The notes beneath the pieces were generated by a model. That model made no database searches and was not told where the DNA came from. It saw only the letters and a list, made by a program, of their open reading frames with translations. Positions 36,509 to 46,881 of a DNA stretch of 64,000 nt are shown here, in pieces. Origin of the DNA: Acinetobacter sp. NIPH 2699 (GTDB taxonomy: Bacteria; Pseudomonadota; Gammaproteobacteria; Pseudomonadales; Moraxellaceae); the NCBI RefSeq assembly GCF_022549355.1, contig NZ_JAKZGL010000009.1, positions 59,990-123,989 of the forward strand, read 5' to 3'. The first letter of the stretch is position 1. Every line of letters starts with the position of its first letter. The position numbers and the translations under genes were made by a program.

Positions 36509-38677
36509 TTAATGAATACGTCCCTGCTGAACAACCCATTTGTATAGCATTGAATTTTTAATCGTTGACTGCGCAACGAGGACTGCACTTTGTTGACCAC
36601 ATAAGTTTTTCCCTTCTATCTTATTAATTCGCTCAGCTTCAGGGTTCGCAGCAGGCCGATAAATAGTAAGCAAGGTATCTTGATCATTTGAATAAAAACA
36701 GGTGCGCTGACTCATGTTACCTGAGTGATCGAAACTAATGGTTTCTACTTTTCCATCATCAAAAATATATGACATCGACATAGTACCTTCTTTATTTGTT
36801 TGATAAGACATCGAAGATGTCGCCGCTTGAACAGTCTTTCCTGAACCACGAGATGTATTTAAATCGACGCCATAAGTATATTTTTCCGCTGAATTAAATG
36901 ATAAAGGAGACAACGTTAAATTCTCAGTATAGCGCATGATATTAGTGTTTGGCCAATAACAATTCAAATTATACGAATTGCGATTCAAACTCGTATCTAT
37001 AATACGACAATCTGATTCAATTTTGATACTCACCCGTGCAGGCTTAGATTCACCAAAATCATTTTTAGCAATATAGATGAAGTGATCATCAACCATTTTA
37101 AAAGCATCTGGTGAATAGCTAAATTCACCAGTGACACTATTCAAACTCAGTTTGCCATGTTTAGGTAGTTCTATCAGTTGAATCGAACTAAAGTTTTCAG
37201 CATCTAAAAACTGACTCAATGTATTGTTATTAAGCAAGCTAAAGCCTTGGCTATATGCATTTGGTAATTCAACATTCAACTTGGCATCAATTGAACCAAA
37301 ACTGACATTATCTTTACGGTCAACAATTGTAAAACTAAAAGGAATCGGGCTATTTTCAGGCTTTTTCGCTGTATTGTTTTCCTTATAGGTAAATTTAAAA
37401 TTCAGCCCAGCACTTGATTCCATCACATCACCAACAATGTTCGGATGATTAGTTGTCACAGTGAAATCTTGTCGATTTAAATCAAGATCAATGTAGCGCC
37501 CAAATTGTCGAATTTGCTTTGGTATATTGCTATAATAATCATTTTTTAACAGTGTTTGAATCTTCTTCATCCCCGTCAAAATACTTTGGAAAGATGAGAT
37601 TAAGACATCAGGTACCTGATCACTTAGTTTCAATTTAAGCTGTGCTTTTCTAAAATCTGCCACATTATGGGTAAATAAAATATCTGCATTACGTGCTAGA
37701 GATACATCTGATACTACCCGAAAACTACTGGTTGTCATTCTACGATTTGAAATAGCATCAAAATCTTGTTCAAACGCCCTAAAGGTTTTACCAATTTCAC
37801 AATGTTCTATAATATCTGCCATCAACTTGACTACTTGGTTCTTTTTCTTATATAGAACTGCGCCACCAGCAACCATCAGAACAATCCCCGTTGTGGGATC
37901 ACCTTTTAACATCATCCAACCAATCCCAAACATCGCTGCACCTACAGCGGGTTTAATATTGGCCGTAGTCCAGATCAAAGAGGAACATTCATCATTCAAT
38001 GCACTAAATGTTCGCATTTGCATGGCTTGTTGAACTTCATTGTACTGATTAGCCTGTAAAACTTGTGCCAGCTTTTGTTTATTCGATGCTGTCATTTCAC
38101 TTAATGCCAGTTCTACATGAGAGAATAACATAAGCCACTCTTGACGTTGTGCTTCGTCTTCAAGGCTTGACCCTTCTTCAGGATTCTCTAGCTGCAAGTA
38201 AAGCTCATTGAAATAATCTTGAAGAAATTGATCAGCATTGGCAATCGCGGTCATATGTTGACCAATTTCAAATTGATGTGTAATACGCTGATCGTCCACT
38301 TGAACTTCTACTTGATGTTGTCCAACACCAAGTTCAGGGAGCAAGATATATAAGTTTTGATCTTCTAAACTGTACTCTACAATTTGACCATTCACTTTCA
38401 CATTTAACTGATAATACGGCTGAATATTTGGAAAATTTAAAGTCATGATTTCATATGAAGTATAAACATTATTTTCCCTGAGACTTGGCAGTACAGTAAA
38501 TACAAGGTCGTCTTTGCTGATCGTGCGTTGTTTTGCAATATCTAGCGAGGGCTGAGGATTACCTCCAGCATTGTTATTTCCTTCGCTACTACTTCCGCCA
38601 CCGCCACATGCACTCAGAAGAATGCCCATCGATATCAGAGCAGATAAACTCATTACGGTACAAGATTTCTTTAACAT
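36509..38677 (-). CDS. Large lipoprotein with cadherin-like domain, unknown role
   Basis: 722-aa predicted lipoprotein (lipobox LSAC followed by GGGGSSS). Residues about 30-150 look like beta-sandwich repeats. A helical central part has a short hydrophobic hairpin near AVGAAMFGIGWMMLKGDPTTG. Residues about 480-560 match the tandem cadherin-like type (LPKHGKLSLNSVTGEFSYSPDA). I do not recognise the full-length protein. ATG 38677 is chosen with GGAG 10 nt upstream; a GTG three codons earlier sits almost on top of the ribosome site. A terminator follows. A surface or adhesive role is possible but unproven. Confidence 0.82.
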   Translation of the reverse strand: MLKKSCTVMSLSALISMGILLSACGGGGSSSEGNNNAGGNPQPSLDIAKQRTISKDDLVFTVLPSLRENNVYTSYEIMTLNFPNIQPYYQLNVKVNGQIVEYSLEDQNLYILLPELGVGQHQVEVQVDDQRITHQFEIGQHMTAIANADQFLQDYFNELYLQLENPEEGSSLEDEAQRQEWLMLFSHVELALSEMTASNKQKLAQVLQANQYNEVQQAMQMRTFSALNDECSSLIWTTANIKPAVGAAMFGIGWMMLKGDPTTGIVLMVAGGAVLYKKKNQVVKLMADIIEHCEIGKTFRAFEQDFDAISNRRMTTSSFRVVSDVSLARNADILFTHNVADFRKAQLKLKLSDQVPDVLISSFQSILTGMKKIQTLLKNDYYSNIPKQIRQFGRYIDLDLNRQDFTVTTNHPNIVGDVMESSAGLNFKFTYKENNTAKKPENSPIPFSFTIVDRKDNVSFGSIDAKLNVELPNAYSQGFSLLNNNTLSQFLDAENFSSIQLIELPKHGKLSLNSVTGEFSYSPDAFKMVDDHFIYIAKNDFGESKPARVSIKIESDCRIIDTSLNRNSYNLNCYWPNTNIMRYTENLTLSPLSFNSAEKYTYGVDLNTSRGSGKTVQAATSSMSYQTNKEGTMSMSYIFDDGKVETISFDHSGNMSQRTCFYSNDQDTLLTIYRPAANPEAERINKIEGKNLCGQQSAVLVAQSTIKNSMLYKWVVQQGRIH

Positions 38678-38979
38678 TGCTGACACTCTCCTTTTTTACT
38701 TACTGTTGACCCCGTACTGCTTTTCGCTATGTTCAATGTGACAATACGACCTCCAAGAACCTTATTCCAAACTATTTTAAAGATATAATGCATCTGTCTT
38801 CCTCTTGCACTACGCTATATTTGGATAGCCTCATCACGAATTTTCATGAAGCAGAAAGAAAAGGAAGAAAATTATTTGTTATGTGCTTATTTTCTTCACT
38901 TATATATTGAGGTTAGAAGATTATTTTTTTACACAACATCCCCATTTGGGGATATTGTCATTTTTCTAATCATTTTCTG
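38678..38979. other. 302-bp spacer between divergent genes
   Basis: It contains the promoter side of the lipoprotein gene, and at 38933-38958 a palindrome (ACAA-ATCCCC-ATTT-GGGGAT-TTGT). I see no further gene. Confidence 0.6.
38933..38958. repeat. Palindrome upstream of a small ORF, similar to one near 42.5 kb
   Basis: ATCCCC ATTT GGGGAT inner stem with ACAA/TTGT outer arms. The stretch from AACATC to TTTTCTAATCA is similar to 42528-42567, so the pair may be a shared operator or a small repeat. Confidence 0.45.
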
Positions 38980-39255
38980 ATGGAGGTACAATATCGAAAG
39001 TCAATGCGAGACAGCCAAGAAAACAGTCGCCTCGGTACATGGATAGCACCACATGGAGGTCAGGTGTTTTTTACTTACAAATACACCATAAATAATACTA
39101 ACTTGATAATTAATGACATAACCGTAGAGACTAATCAATGTGCAGGGTTATCTGACGGAGAAAGTAATCAAACGCTATCATTTAAAGTTGAGATTGATAA
39201 ACTCTCCTTTACACCTCATGGTGAAACAACTTTTACAATTGACCGTTTACAATAA
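38980..39255 (+). CDS. Short unknown ORF, possibly a truncated gene
   Basis: 91 aa with beta-rich composition (GGQVFFTYKYTINNTNLIIND) and a single Cys. It lacks a signal peptide and has no convincing ribosome site at its ATG; GGAGG lies inside its second codons. It could start at an internal ATG (39004) or be the tail of a damaged lipoprotein. I do not recognise it. The neighbours are a large lipoprotein and a LuxR regulator. Confidence 0.4.
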   Translation: MEVQYRKSMRDSQENSRLGTWIAPHGGQVFFTYKYTINNTNLIINDITVETNQCAGLSDGESNQTLSFKVEIDKLSFTPHGETTFTIDRLQ

Positions 39256-39293
39256 CAATATCCCCCAGCCGACTTAAAATCGGACCGGGGAAT

Positions 39294-40469
39294 TTAAGCA
39301 ATATGCTCGAAAACCACAGTTGTACTCATAAGGAGTTTCATCAATTCAGCCTGTGTTTTACACGCAGTTTTAGCATAAATCTGTTTAAAATAAGTTCGTA
39401 CCGAATTTAAAGTTAAACCTCTTTGCTCTGCAATTTCTTCTAAGTTATAACCATTAACAAACAATTCACAAATTTGTACTTCTCTGTTAGAAAGCATATA
39501 TGCTTGTTTTAAATATACTGCTGCTAGTTCAATATATTGATTTGTTTCAGTGATAAAAATAGCTGCTTTCCGAAAAATTTGTTCGCCAGCTTTTGTTTGA
39601 TATAAAATTTTTGCAAAAGGGACTACACTTAACATCAGTTTTTGTTCGGATTGTTTATCTATTAATGCCAATACTCCACCTATAGATGAAGCCTCTAATT
39701 GACTTAAATCCGATTGAAGTTGATCATAGAATAATGCACTTTGTATATATTGATTTAATTCCATCTGGAATTCTTTCAATATTTTAATCCGATTAAACTG
39801 ATCAATTTGAATTAATTTCGATTTTTCAATAATTTTTTGAGCTTGTTGATTGGAATAGATTAACTGTGCGTTTTGATCAAGCAAAACCATCCCGATTTTC
39901 AAACAATTCAGTAATCTATATAAATCTTGATTTTTCTGTTTCACGAGAGATAGTTGACGATGGATCTGCAATGCGCGACGTAGATGTGTACCTATACGTC
40001 TCAATATATCAAGCTCTCGTTGATTATATTTAGATACTGCTCGATGTACCCCCAATACTCCCCAACGATACTGTCCAGCATCCAATAAAACTGCTGTAAT
40101 ATAGTAAACCTCAGTAGGTTTTAAACATTTATCATAGAAAATAAACTCATCTGAACTTTGTGGCATCGAGGCATAGCCACTTAAATCCATATTAATAACT
40201 CCACCCACCCCGACTTCTTGCCATAATGGTGTATGCAGTCGCATATCAATCACTTTGACACGCTCATCCTGATAAGCGGCTAAACCCACTTCTGGAATTT
40301 GATGGCTATAAACAAAATCATACTCAGGATTAAGTTGATCAAGAGATACAAAAATCGCTGTCTTGCTTTCCGTATACACCACAAGCTCCGCTAACACATC
40401 CGACCATCGTGTTTCATCCAATGCGGCATCATAGATCATACCGATCAGTTTACTTTCCTGTTCTACCAT
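39294..40469 (-). CDS. LuxR-type transcriptional regulator with N-terminal sensor region
   Basis: 391 aa. The C-terminal helix-turn-helix (about 320-382) reads LSNREVQICELFVNGYNLEEIAEQRGLTLNSVRTYFKQIYAKT, a good GerE/LuxR fold, followed by the usual TQAELMKLL. The first 320 residues look like GAF- and PAS-like sensor regions (GMVLLDQNAQLIYSNQQAQKII is PAS-like). There is no receiver domain, so it is an orphan regulator of the type common in Acinetobacter. Targets are unknown; the divergent unknown genes are candidates. Confidence 0.88.
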   Translation of the reverse strand: MVEQESKLIGMIYDAALDETRWSDVLAELVVYTESKTAIFVSLDQLNPEYDFVYSHQIPEVGLAAYQDERVKVIDMRLHTPLWQEVGVGGVINMDLSGYASMPQSSDEFIFYDKCLKPTEVYYITAVLLDAGQYRWGVLGVHRAVSKYNQRELDILRRIGTHLRRALQIHRQLSLVKQKNQDLYRLLNCLKIGMVLLDQNAQLIYSNQQAQKIIEKSKLIQIDQFNRIKILKEFQMELNQYIQSALFYDQLQSDLSQLEASSIGGVLALIDKQSEQKLMLSVVPFAKILYQTKAGEQIFRKAAIFITETNQYIELAAVYLKQAYMLSNREVQICELFVNGYNLEEIAEQRGLTLNSVRTYFKQIYAKTACKTQAELMKLLMSTTVVFEHIA

Positions 40470-40758
40470 ATCCCCACCATAAAAATTAAATCTCTTATCT
40501 TTTCAATAAGATTATTACTTTTTGTTATTTTAGAGAATGTAGGATATTTGGTGGAAAGTCAAAAAAATGTGGAATATACAACACAACTCTAAGAGTGTTT
40601 AAAATAAAAATCCAATAAATAAAGCCACCATACTATCTAGATCATAATAAGGTGGCTGATGAGAGAGGAAGAATCTGACATAAAATGTCATTTAAAACAA
40701 AATTAAAACCATGATTTATCATTTGTAGATATTCTGGTTTAGGTGAAAATTAGTATAA

Positions 40759-41883
40759 TTATTTTACATCACAACTAAAGCGTGTTGCCTGAACAATCAA
40801 TTGCTCAGCTGGACAACTGACATTGACAGTCACATCATCCCCTACGCCGATACAGGCATTGTTCAATAACCAACCAGACCTAGAGGTATGTCGCCAATTT
40901 GACTCGGAAGGACAACGATAGCGTACTTCCTGTAACCTACAAGCATTATAGACATGTTTAGGGCGTTGTGCTTTGCCAAGTACTCCTACAATACGTGTAC
41001 TTTTTCCACCGTGACAACTGATTGCCCCAACTCGTGTTCCTGCTCGAATAGCACGATTATAATTTTCCGCCTGCTGTTTTTTCTGAGCTTCTGCGGCTAA
41101 TCTTAAGTCTTCCTGTTTTTTACGCTCAAGCTCTTTTTGGCGTTTTTCTTCCTCCTGTTTTTTGACTAAAGCCTGCTGTTTCTGTTCAGCCTCTTGTTTG
41201 CGCTGTTGTTCTTGTTTCTTCAAAAGCTCTTGTTCATCTTTTTTCACACCTTCTTTTGATTTATCAATACTGCTACTTTTTTGTGAAGAAAATGCATTAG
41301 ACGAAGTACTCCTTGTTTGATTTACTTGCTCCATATGCTGTCGTTGTTGCTGAGCATTACTTATCGTCTTAGAGATACGAGCATTAAAACGAATACGGTC
41401 ATTTTCAGCTTGTTGCATTGTACTATTCAAAGTATTTAAACCATGAAGTGTAGCATTTGCCCACATCTGTTGATTTGCTTGTCTTTCAGCCGCTGCTTCG
41501 CGTCGCTGTTGTATTTCACGTGCTTTTCTTTCACTTTCTACACGTAACTCATTTTGTCGCTCTGCATTCGTCAACGCTAAGCTGCGCTCTAGACGTTGCT
41601 TATGCCAGTCATCTACACGTTGACCAGCTTTAAATTCACAAGAACTATTGATCCATTCAGATTTACCCAATTCTGTTAAATAGAGCGTACGACAGCTTCC
41701 TTTACCATGGGGAATACCATCTTTGAGTTGCCCCCTAAACCAATACGTTGCGTATTTATAATAGCCATCTACATCTTTTTGCTTATTTTGTAAAGTAAAT
41801 TGAGGAATGGGAGGCGGAGATGTATTACTTGTACATCCCACAAGTCCCATAAATATGATCATTATCATCAAATGACGAGACAT
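40759..41883 (-). CDS. Lipoprotein with long coiled coil, unknown
   Basis: 374 aa with a lipobox (LVGC, Cys17). Residues about 45-65 (FRGQLKDGIPHGKGSC) resemble a MORN repeat. Then comes a highly charged helix (about 110-280) rich in Glu, Lys, Gln and Arg, a likely coiled coil, and a C-terminal Cys-containing module of about 95 residues (AISCHGGKSTRIVGV to RFSCDVK) that may be disulfide-stabilised. It shares a TAATG overlap with the preceding lipoprotein gene, so they form a pair. Function unknown. Confidence 0.8.
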   Translation of the reverse strand: MSRHLMIMIIFMGLVGCTSNTSPPPIPQFTLQNKQKDVDGYYKYATYWFRGQLKDGIPHGKGSCRTLYLTELGKSEWINSSCEFKAGQRVDDWHKQRLERSLALTNAERQNELRVESERKAREIQQRREAAAERQANQQMWANATLHGLNTLNSTMQQAENDRIRFNARISKTISNAQQQRQHMEQVNQTRSTSSNAFSSQKSSSIDKSKEGVKKDEQELLKKQEQQRKQEAEQKQQALVKKQEEEKRQKELERKKQEDLRLAAEAQKKQQAENYNRAIRAGTRVGAISCHGGKSTRIVGVLGKAQRPKHVYNACRLQEVRYRCPSESNWRHTSRSGWLLNNACIGVGDDVTVNVSCPAEQLIVQATRFSCDVK

Positions 41884-42467
41884 TATGGAGCTCCCTGCGT
41901 TAAAACAGACATTACTTTACGGACCCGGATATTAGCTGAGGTCTGCGCATGGGTTTCATTCATACTTTTACTTGCAAAAAGATACGGTATAACGAGCCAA
42001 CCATTGCTCACGATTCGATAATCCAAATAAGCAGTTGTTGATGCAATCTGCATCCCATTTTCATACATCGTGAGCTTACAGCTTTCTTCCGAAGTTTCAT
42101 CATTTGCAGGGAATGTTCCTGCGGTGATTAACCATAAAAAACCTGTAAGAAATCCATAATCCTCACTCCAACGATCTTGTTGACAAGCCACTCTTAAAAA
42201 GTATCCATGAGTAGATGGCTGATCTAAGTTTGTACGTTTGACTGAAGAAAATAATTGTGTGGCTTCCCATGCTCTAATGTCAGCATTTACATAACTGTGA
42301 CTGGATAATTTTTGAAAATAGATTTCTAAAGGCTGTTCTTTAGTAATATTCAAATTAAGTGATTGCGATATTGTAGGAGCTTTCCGCTCATGAACACCTA
42401 ATGTTGCTTGACAGGCTGTTAAAGCAATCCCCACCAATACAACTAAAACCCTTGAAAGATATCTCAT
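41883..42467 (-). CDS. Small lipoprotein, unknown
   Basis: 194 aa with a lipobox (LTAC, Cys19). The mature part includes a hydrophobic stretch (GFLTGFLWLITAGTFPAND) and a Cys pair (VACQQD and ESCKLT). It is coupled through TAATG to the coiled-coil lipoprotein downstream. I do not recognise it beyond the lipoprotein signal. Confidence 0.78.
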   Translation of the reverse strand: MRYLSRVLVVLVGIALTACQATLGVHERKAPTISQSLNLNITKEQPLEIYFQKLSSHSYVNADIRAWEATQLFSSVKRTNLDQPSTHGYFLRVACQQDRWSEDYGFLTGFLWLITAGTFPANDETSEESCKLTMYENGMQIASTTAYLDYRIVSNGWLVIPYLFASKSMNETHAQTSANIRVRKVMSVLTQGAP

Positions 42468-42574
42468 ATAACTCCCCGATCATCTAAATTTAGAAAAAAT
42501 TCAATTTATCATCTGTATTTAAGATTCAACATCACCAAATGGAGATATCACTGCATTTTTTCTAATCAAATAAA

Positions 42575-42602
42575 AATGCCAGTCAATTAAACTGACTGGC
42601 AT
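42575..42602. terminator. Terminator of groEL
   Basis: AATGCCAGTCA / CTGACTGGCATT type stem around an ATTAAA loop, 40 bases past the groEL stop. Confidence 0.88.
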
Positions 42603-42641
42603 TGGATACGGACTTTTTTAATTTAGACGAGATGTAATGCC

Positions 42642-44321
<1,680 letters not shown>

Positions 44322-44332
44322 TTATGTGTCGA

Positions 44333-44623
44333 TTAGCCTTCTAGCACAGCTAAGATATCTGACTCTTTCATAATCAAGAGTTCTTCACCACTCACTTTAA
44401 CTGTGGTACCTGCATATGCACCAAACAATACTTTGTCACCAACTTTGACATCCAAAGCACGTACGCCGTTATCTGTGACTTGACCGTTACCAACTGCAAT
44501 CACTTCACCTTGTAATGGTTTTTCAGCAGCAGAACCTGGCAATAAAATACCACCAGCAGTTTTGGTTTCTTCTTCTACGCGACGAATCACAACACGATCA
44601 TGTAATGGACGAATGTTGCTCAT
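44333..44623 (-). CDS. groES: Co-chaperonin GroES (Hsp10)
   Basis: 96-aa lid protein of the GroEL cage. [32 protein letters not shown] includes the mobile loop that binds GroEL. ATG 44623 is chosen with GGAG 8 nt upstream over the frame's first ATG four codons earlier. It is the first gene of the groESL operon, preceded by a sigma-32-like promoter. Confidence 0.99.
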   Translation of the reverse strand: MSNIRPLHDRVVIRRVEEETKTAGGILLPGSAAEKPLQGEVIAVGNGQVTDNGVRALDVKVGDKVLFGAYAGTTVKVSGEELLIMKESDILAVLEG

Positions 44624-44707
44624 AATTAACTCCATCAGACTTAGTCTTTTTGATTAATTTGTACTGCTACTCCAGTAGCAATAAACAAAATTTTGATATG
44701 CCACTTT

Positions 44708-44734
44708 TGTGGGGTTAAAAAAAAAGGCTTCAAG
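44708..44734 (-). promoter_or_regulatory. Sigma-32 (RpoH) heat-shock promoter of groESL
   Basis: On the minus strand, -35 CTTGAA and -10 CCCCACA are separated by 14 nt, close to the RpoH consensus, about 85 bp upstream of the groES start. Confidence 0.8.
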
Positions 44735-44771
44735 GGGGAAAATAAAAAAAAATCTACTTTTTGGTGCTTTT

Positions 44772-45566
44772 TCAGACATCATCGTCATTGCGATTCAAAT
44801 TGATCGCTTTTTCATGCTTTTCGAACTGTTTTTTTTGTTCATCAAACCAATAATGCTCAATCGTGCCATTGGCTAAAATCACATTAAAACTATTGCTTGC
44901 ATCATGATGCAAACGATTGGAAATCGCTGTGCCTGCGTGAATATCGTAAACGGGATGCTCAATATTCAGTTGATAGACTTGGGTGAGATCATAGACCGCT
45001 GCCTGATGTAAATGTCCATGTAACAGTCCAAACAATCCCGTGTGCCCCCATTGCTCTAAAGCAATCTGACCAAGTACAGGGCAATCTTTATCATGATGTT
45101 CATCAGGCGCGATGTAAAAAGGTTGATGAAACACCACCAATTTAATTTTATTCGCTGGGGCTTGTTTGAGTTTATCGTATGTTTCATGAATTTGCTGCGC
45201 GGAAATATGCCCTCGCGTATGGTAGCGCCTGCGAATACTATTCAAGCCAACAATATAGAAATGCTCTGTTTCTAAGCTTTGTTCCATGTTACCAAAAAAT
45301 ATTTGATAACGTAAAAAAGGCGAAAAAAAGCGATTCCAGACATGATACAAAGGAATGTCATGATTACCCGGTACAACCAGATAAGGAATCGACAAAGCAT
45401 CTAAAAATTGACGACACGCATAAAACTGCTTAAAACGAGCCCGTTGCGTCAAATCGCCACTTACCACAATCGCTTCAGGATGATGTTGCTCACAAAACAA
45501 TTGTATTGCGCGCATACACTCTGCACGCTCAGTACCAAAATGTAGATCAGACAGATGTAACAACAT
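44772..45566 (-). CDS. Metallophosphoesterase
   Basis: 264-aa calcineurin-type phosphoesterase with two-metal motifs: LSDLHFG, VVSGDLTQRA, VPGNHDI and LLHGHLHQA. It may act on a nucleotide or phospholipid headgroup. It overlaps the lipid kinase gene by 20 nt, so the two are likely one operon. CpdA/YfcE-like function cannot be settled from the sequence alone. Confidence 0.88.
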   Translation of the reverse strand: MLLHLSDLHFGTERAECMRAIQLFCEQHHPEAIVVSGDLTQRARFKQFYACRQFLDALSIPYLVVPGNHDIPLYHVWNRFFSPFLRYQIFFGNMEQSLETEHFYIVGLNSIRRRYHTRGHISAQQIHETYDKLKQAPANKIKLVVFHQPFYIAPDEHHDKDCPVLGQIALEQWGHTGLFGLLHGHLHQAAVYDLTQVYQLNIEHPVYDIHAGTAISNRLHHDASNSFNVILANGTIEHYWFDEQKKQFEKHEKAINLNRNDDDV

Positions 45567-46485
45567 TTGGAACCATCACTTTTAGAGCCGATTTTTTAAC
45601 AGCGAAGTTTAATGGCGTTTGCATTTCCCTTAATTCTCCATCTACTGCTACCGTTATATTTGTCTTTTTACAACCCACCTGTATCTGCTCAGCACAGAAG
45701 GTATATACGTCAGACGCTTGATCAATTTTTCCTTGAATTAACTTCCACAACATTTTTAATAAGCTAAACCGATCACTTTTCGCAACCACAACCCCAGCCA
45801 GTTTGCCATTGGCAGCACAATCCGCAATTCTGAGCTTCAAGTCACTGAGTTGCAGTTGATTATTACCAAAGAAAATCAACGGTGTGCTTACTGGATGTTT
45901 TTGTCCATCGACCGTGACAGCCAATTTTAAAGATCTATGTTCGCGTAACAGCACATCTAAGCCCGACGTATACGCATGCAAAGGAAATCGTCCGAAGCGT
46001 TGATTGTATAACTCACGTTTCTTAATAAATAATGGATACAAACCTAGGCTGGCATTATTCAAATAAATTTGATCATTTATGGTTGCCACATGCACATCAT
46101 GGATCATTCCAGTTGCAATGACTTCCGCGGCTTGCTGAACATCTATCGGAATATTGAGCGCCCGAGCCACATAATTAAATGTGCCTAGCGGTATAATTCC
46201 CATAGGGATATCCGTATGCATCAAGCACTTTGCAACCGCATTTAGAGTCCCGTCTCCACCGGCAGCGATGACCACGCCCCGAGCATCGGCTTGTTGATGT
46301 CTCGCTAAAACGGCTGACATCATTTCATCAAAATCAACGGATTGATTTAATTCAAAGACCTGAATTTCAAAACCATATTGCGTCCAAAATGTCATGAGAC
46401 GTTCATATTCTTCATCTTGTTGTGCAGCATGAAATCCTGATTTTTGATTATATATAATAGAGAGTGGACGCAAATCTAGGCTCAT
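45547..46485 (-). CDS. Diacylglycerol/lipid kinase family protein
   Basis: 312-aa DAGK-catalytic-domain protein (YegS/BmrU-like). IIYNQKSGF opens the domain and AAGGDGTLNAVAKCLM is the nucleotide site, followed by GIIPLGTFNYVARALNIP. ATG 46485 (MSLDLRPLS) is preferred over the frame's first ATG, which would add 18 hydrophobic residues. It overlaps the phosphoesterase gene by 20 nt. The lipid substrate is unknown. Confidence 0.87.
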   Translation of the reverse strand: MSLDLRPLSIIYNQKSGFHAAQQDEEYERLMTFWTQYGFEIQVFELNQSVDFDEMMSAVLARHQQADARGVVIAAGGDGTLNAVAKCLMHTDIPMGIIPLGTFNYVARALNIPIDVQQAAEVIATGMIHDVHVATINDQIYLNNASLGLYPLFIKKRELYNQRFGRFPLHAYTSGLDVLLREHRSLKLAVTVDGQKHPVSTPLIFFGNNQLQLSDLKLRIADCAANGKLAGVVVAKSDRFSLLKMLWKLIQGKIDQASDVYTFCAEQIQVGCKKTNITVAVDGELREMQTPLNFAVKKSALKVMVPNVVTSV

Positions 46486-46881
46486 AAAGATCAAACTTAA
46501 GGCTGTTATTAGCTGTATTTTTGTGTACAAAAGCAACAAATGAAAGCTTGTTTATGTAAATTTTGAATGAGCATAATTCATTTTATCAATAATAATTCTC
46601 AAGAAAAGCATAAACAGTAAGATATTGTTATTTATTGGCATTTTTAATAAAAATAACACCTATAAATAAAACATATACTGCATTAAAAAAACATTCAACC
46701 GATCAAAAACAATCACTTAGATAGATAGCAACAGGTTTTAATTAACACGAGATAACATTCTTGGCTCTTATTTTTTTTTCGATTTTATGCTTTAATACAG
46801 CCACTTTTTTTACTTCATCTATTTTCATTGTATCCCAATGAATAGAATTGTACGTCGTACACACTTTAAAAAGGCATCACC
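46486..46881. other. 396-bp spacer between divergent lipid kinase and pckG
   Basis: AT-rich and without a gene that I can support. It contains the promoter region and 5' leader of pckG, including a palindrome at 46849-46861. Confidence 0.7.
46849..46861. promoter_or_regulatory. Palindrome in the pckG leader, possible operator
   Basis: TGTACGTCGTACA is a perfect inverted repeat of TGTACG around one base, 20 nt before the pckG start codon. Such placement fits a regulator binding site or a leader hairpin. The protein is unknown. Confidence 0.4.
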
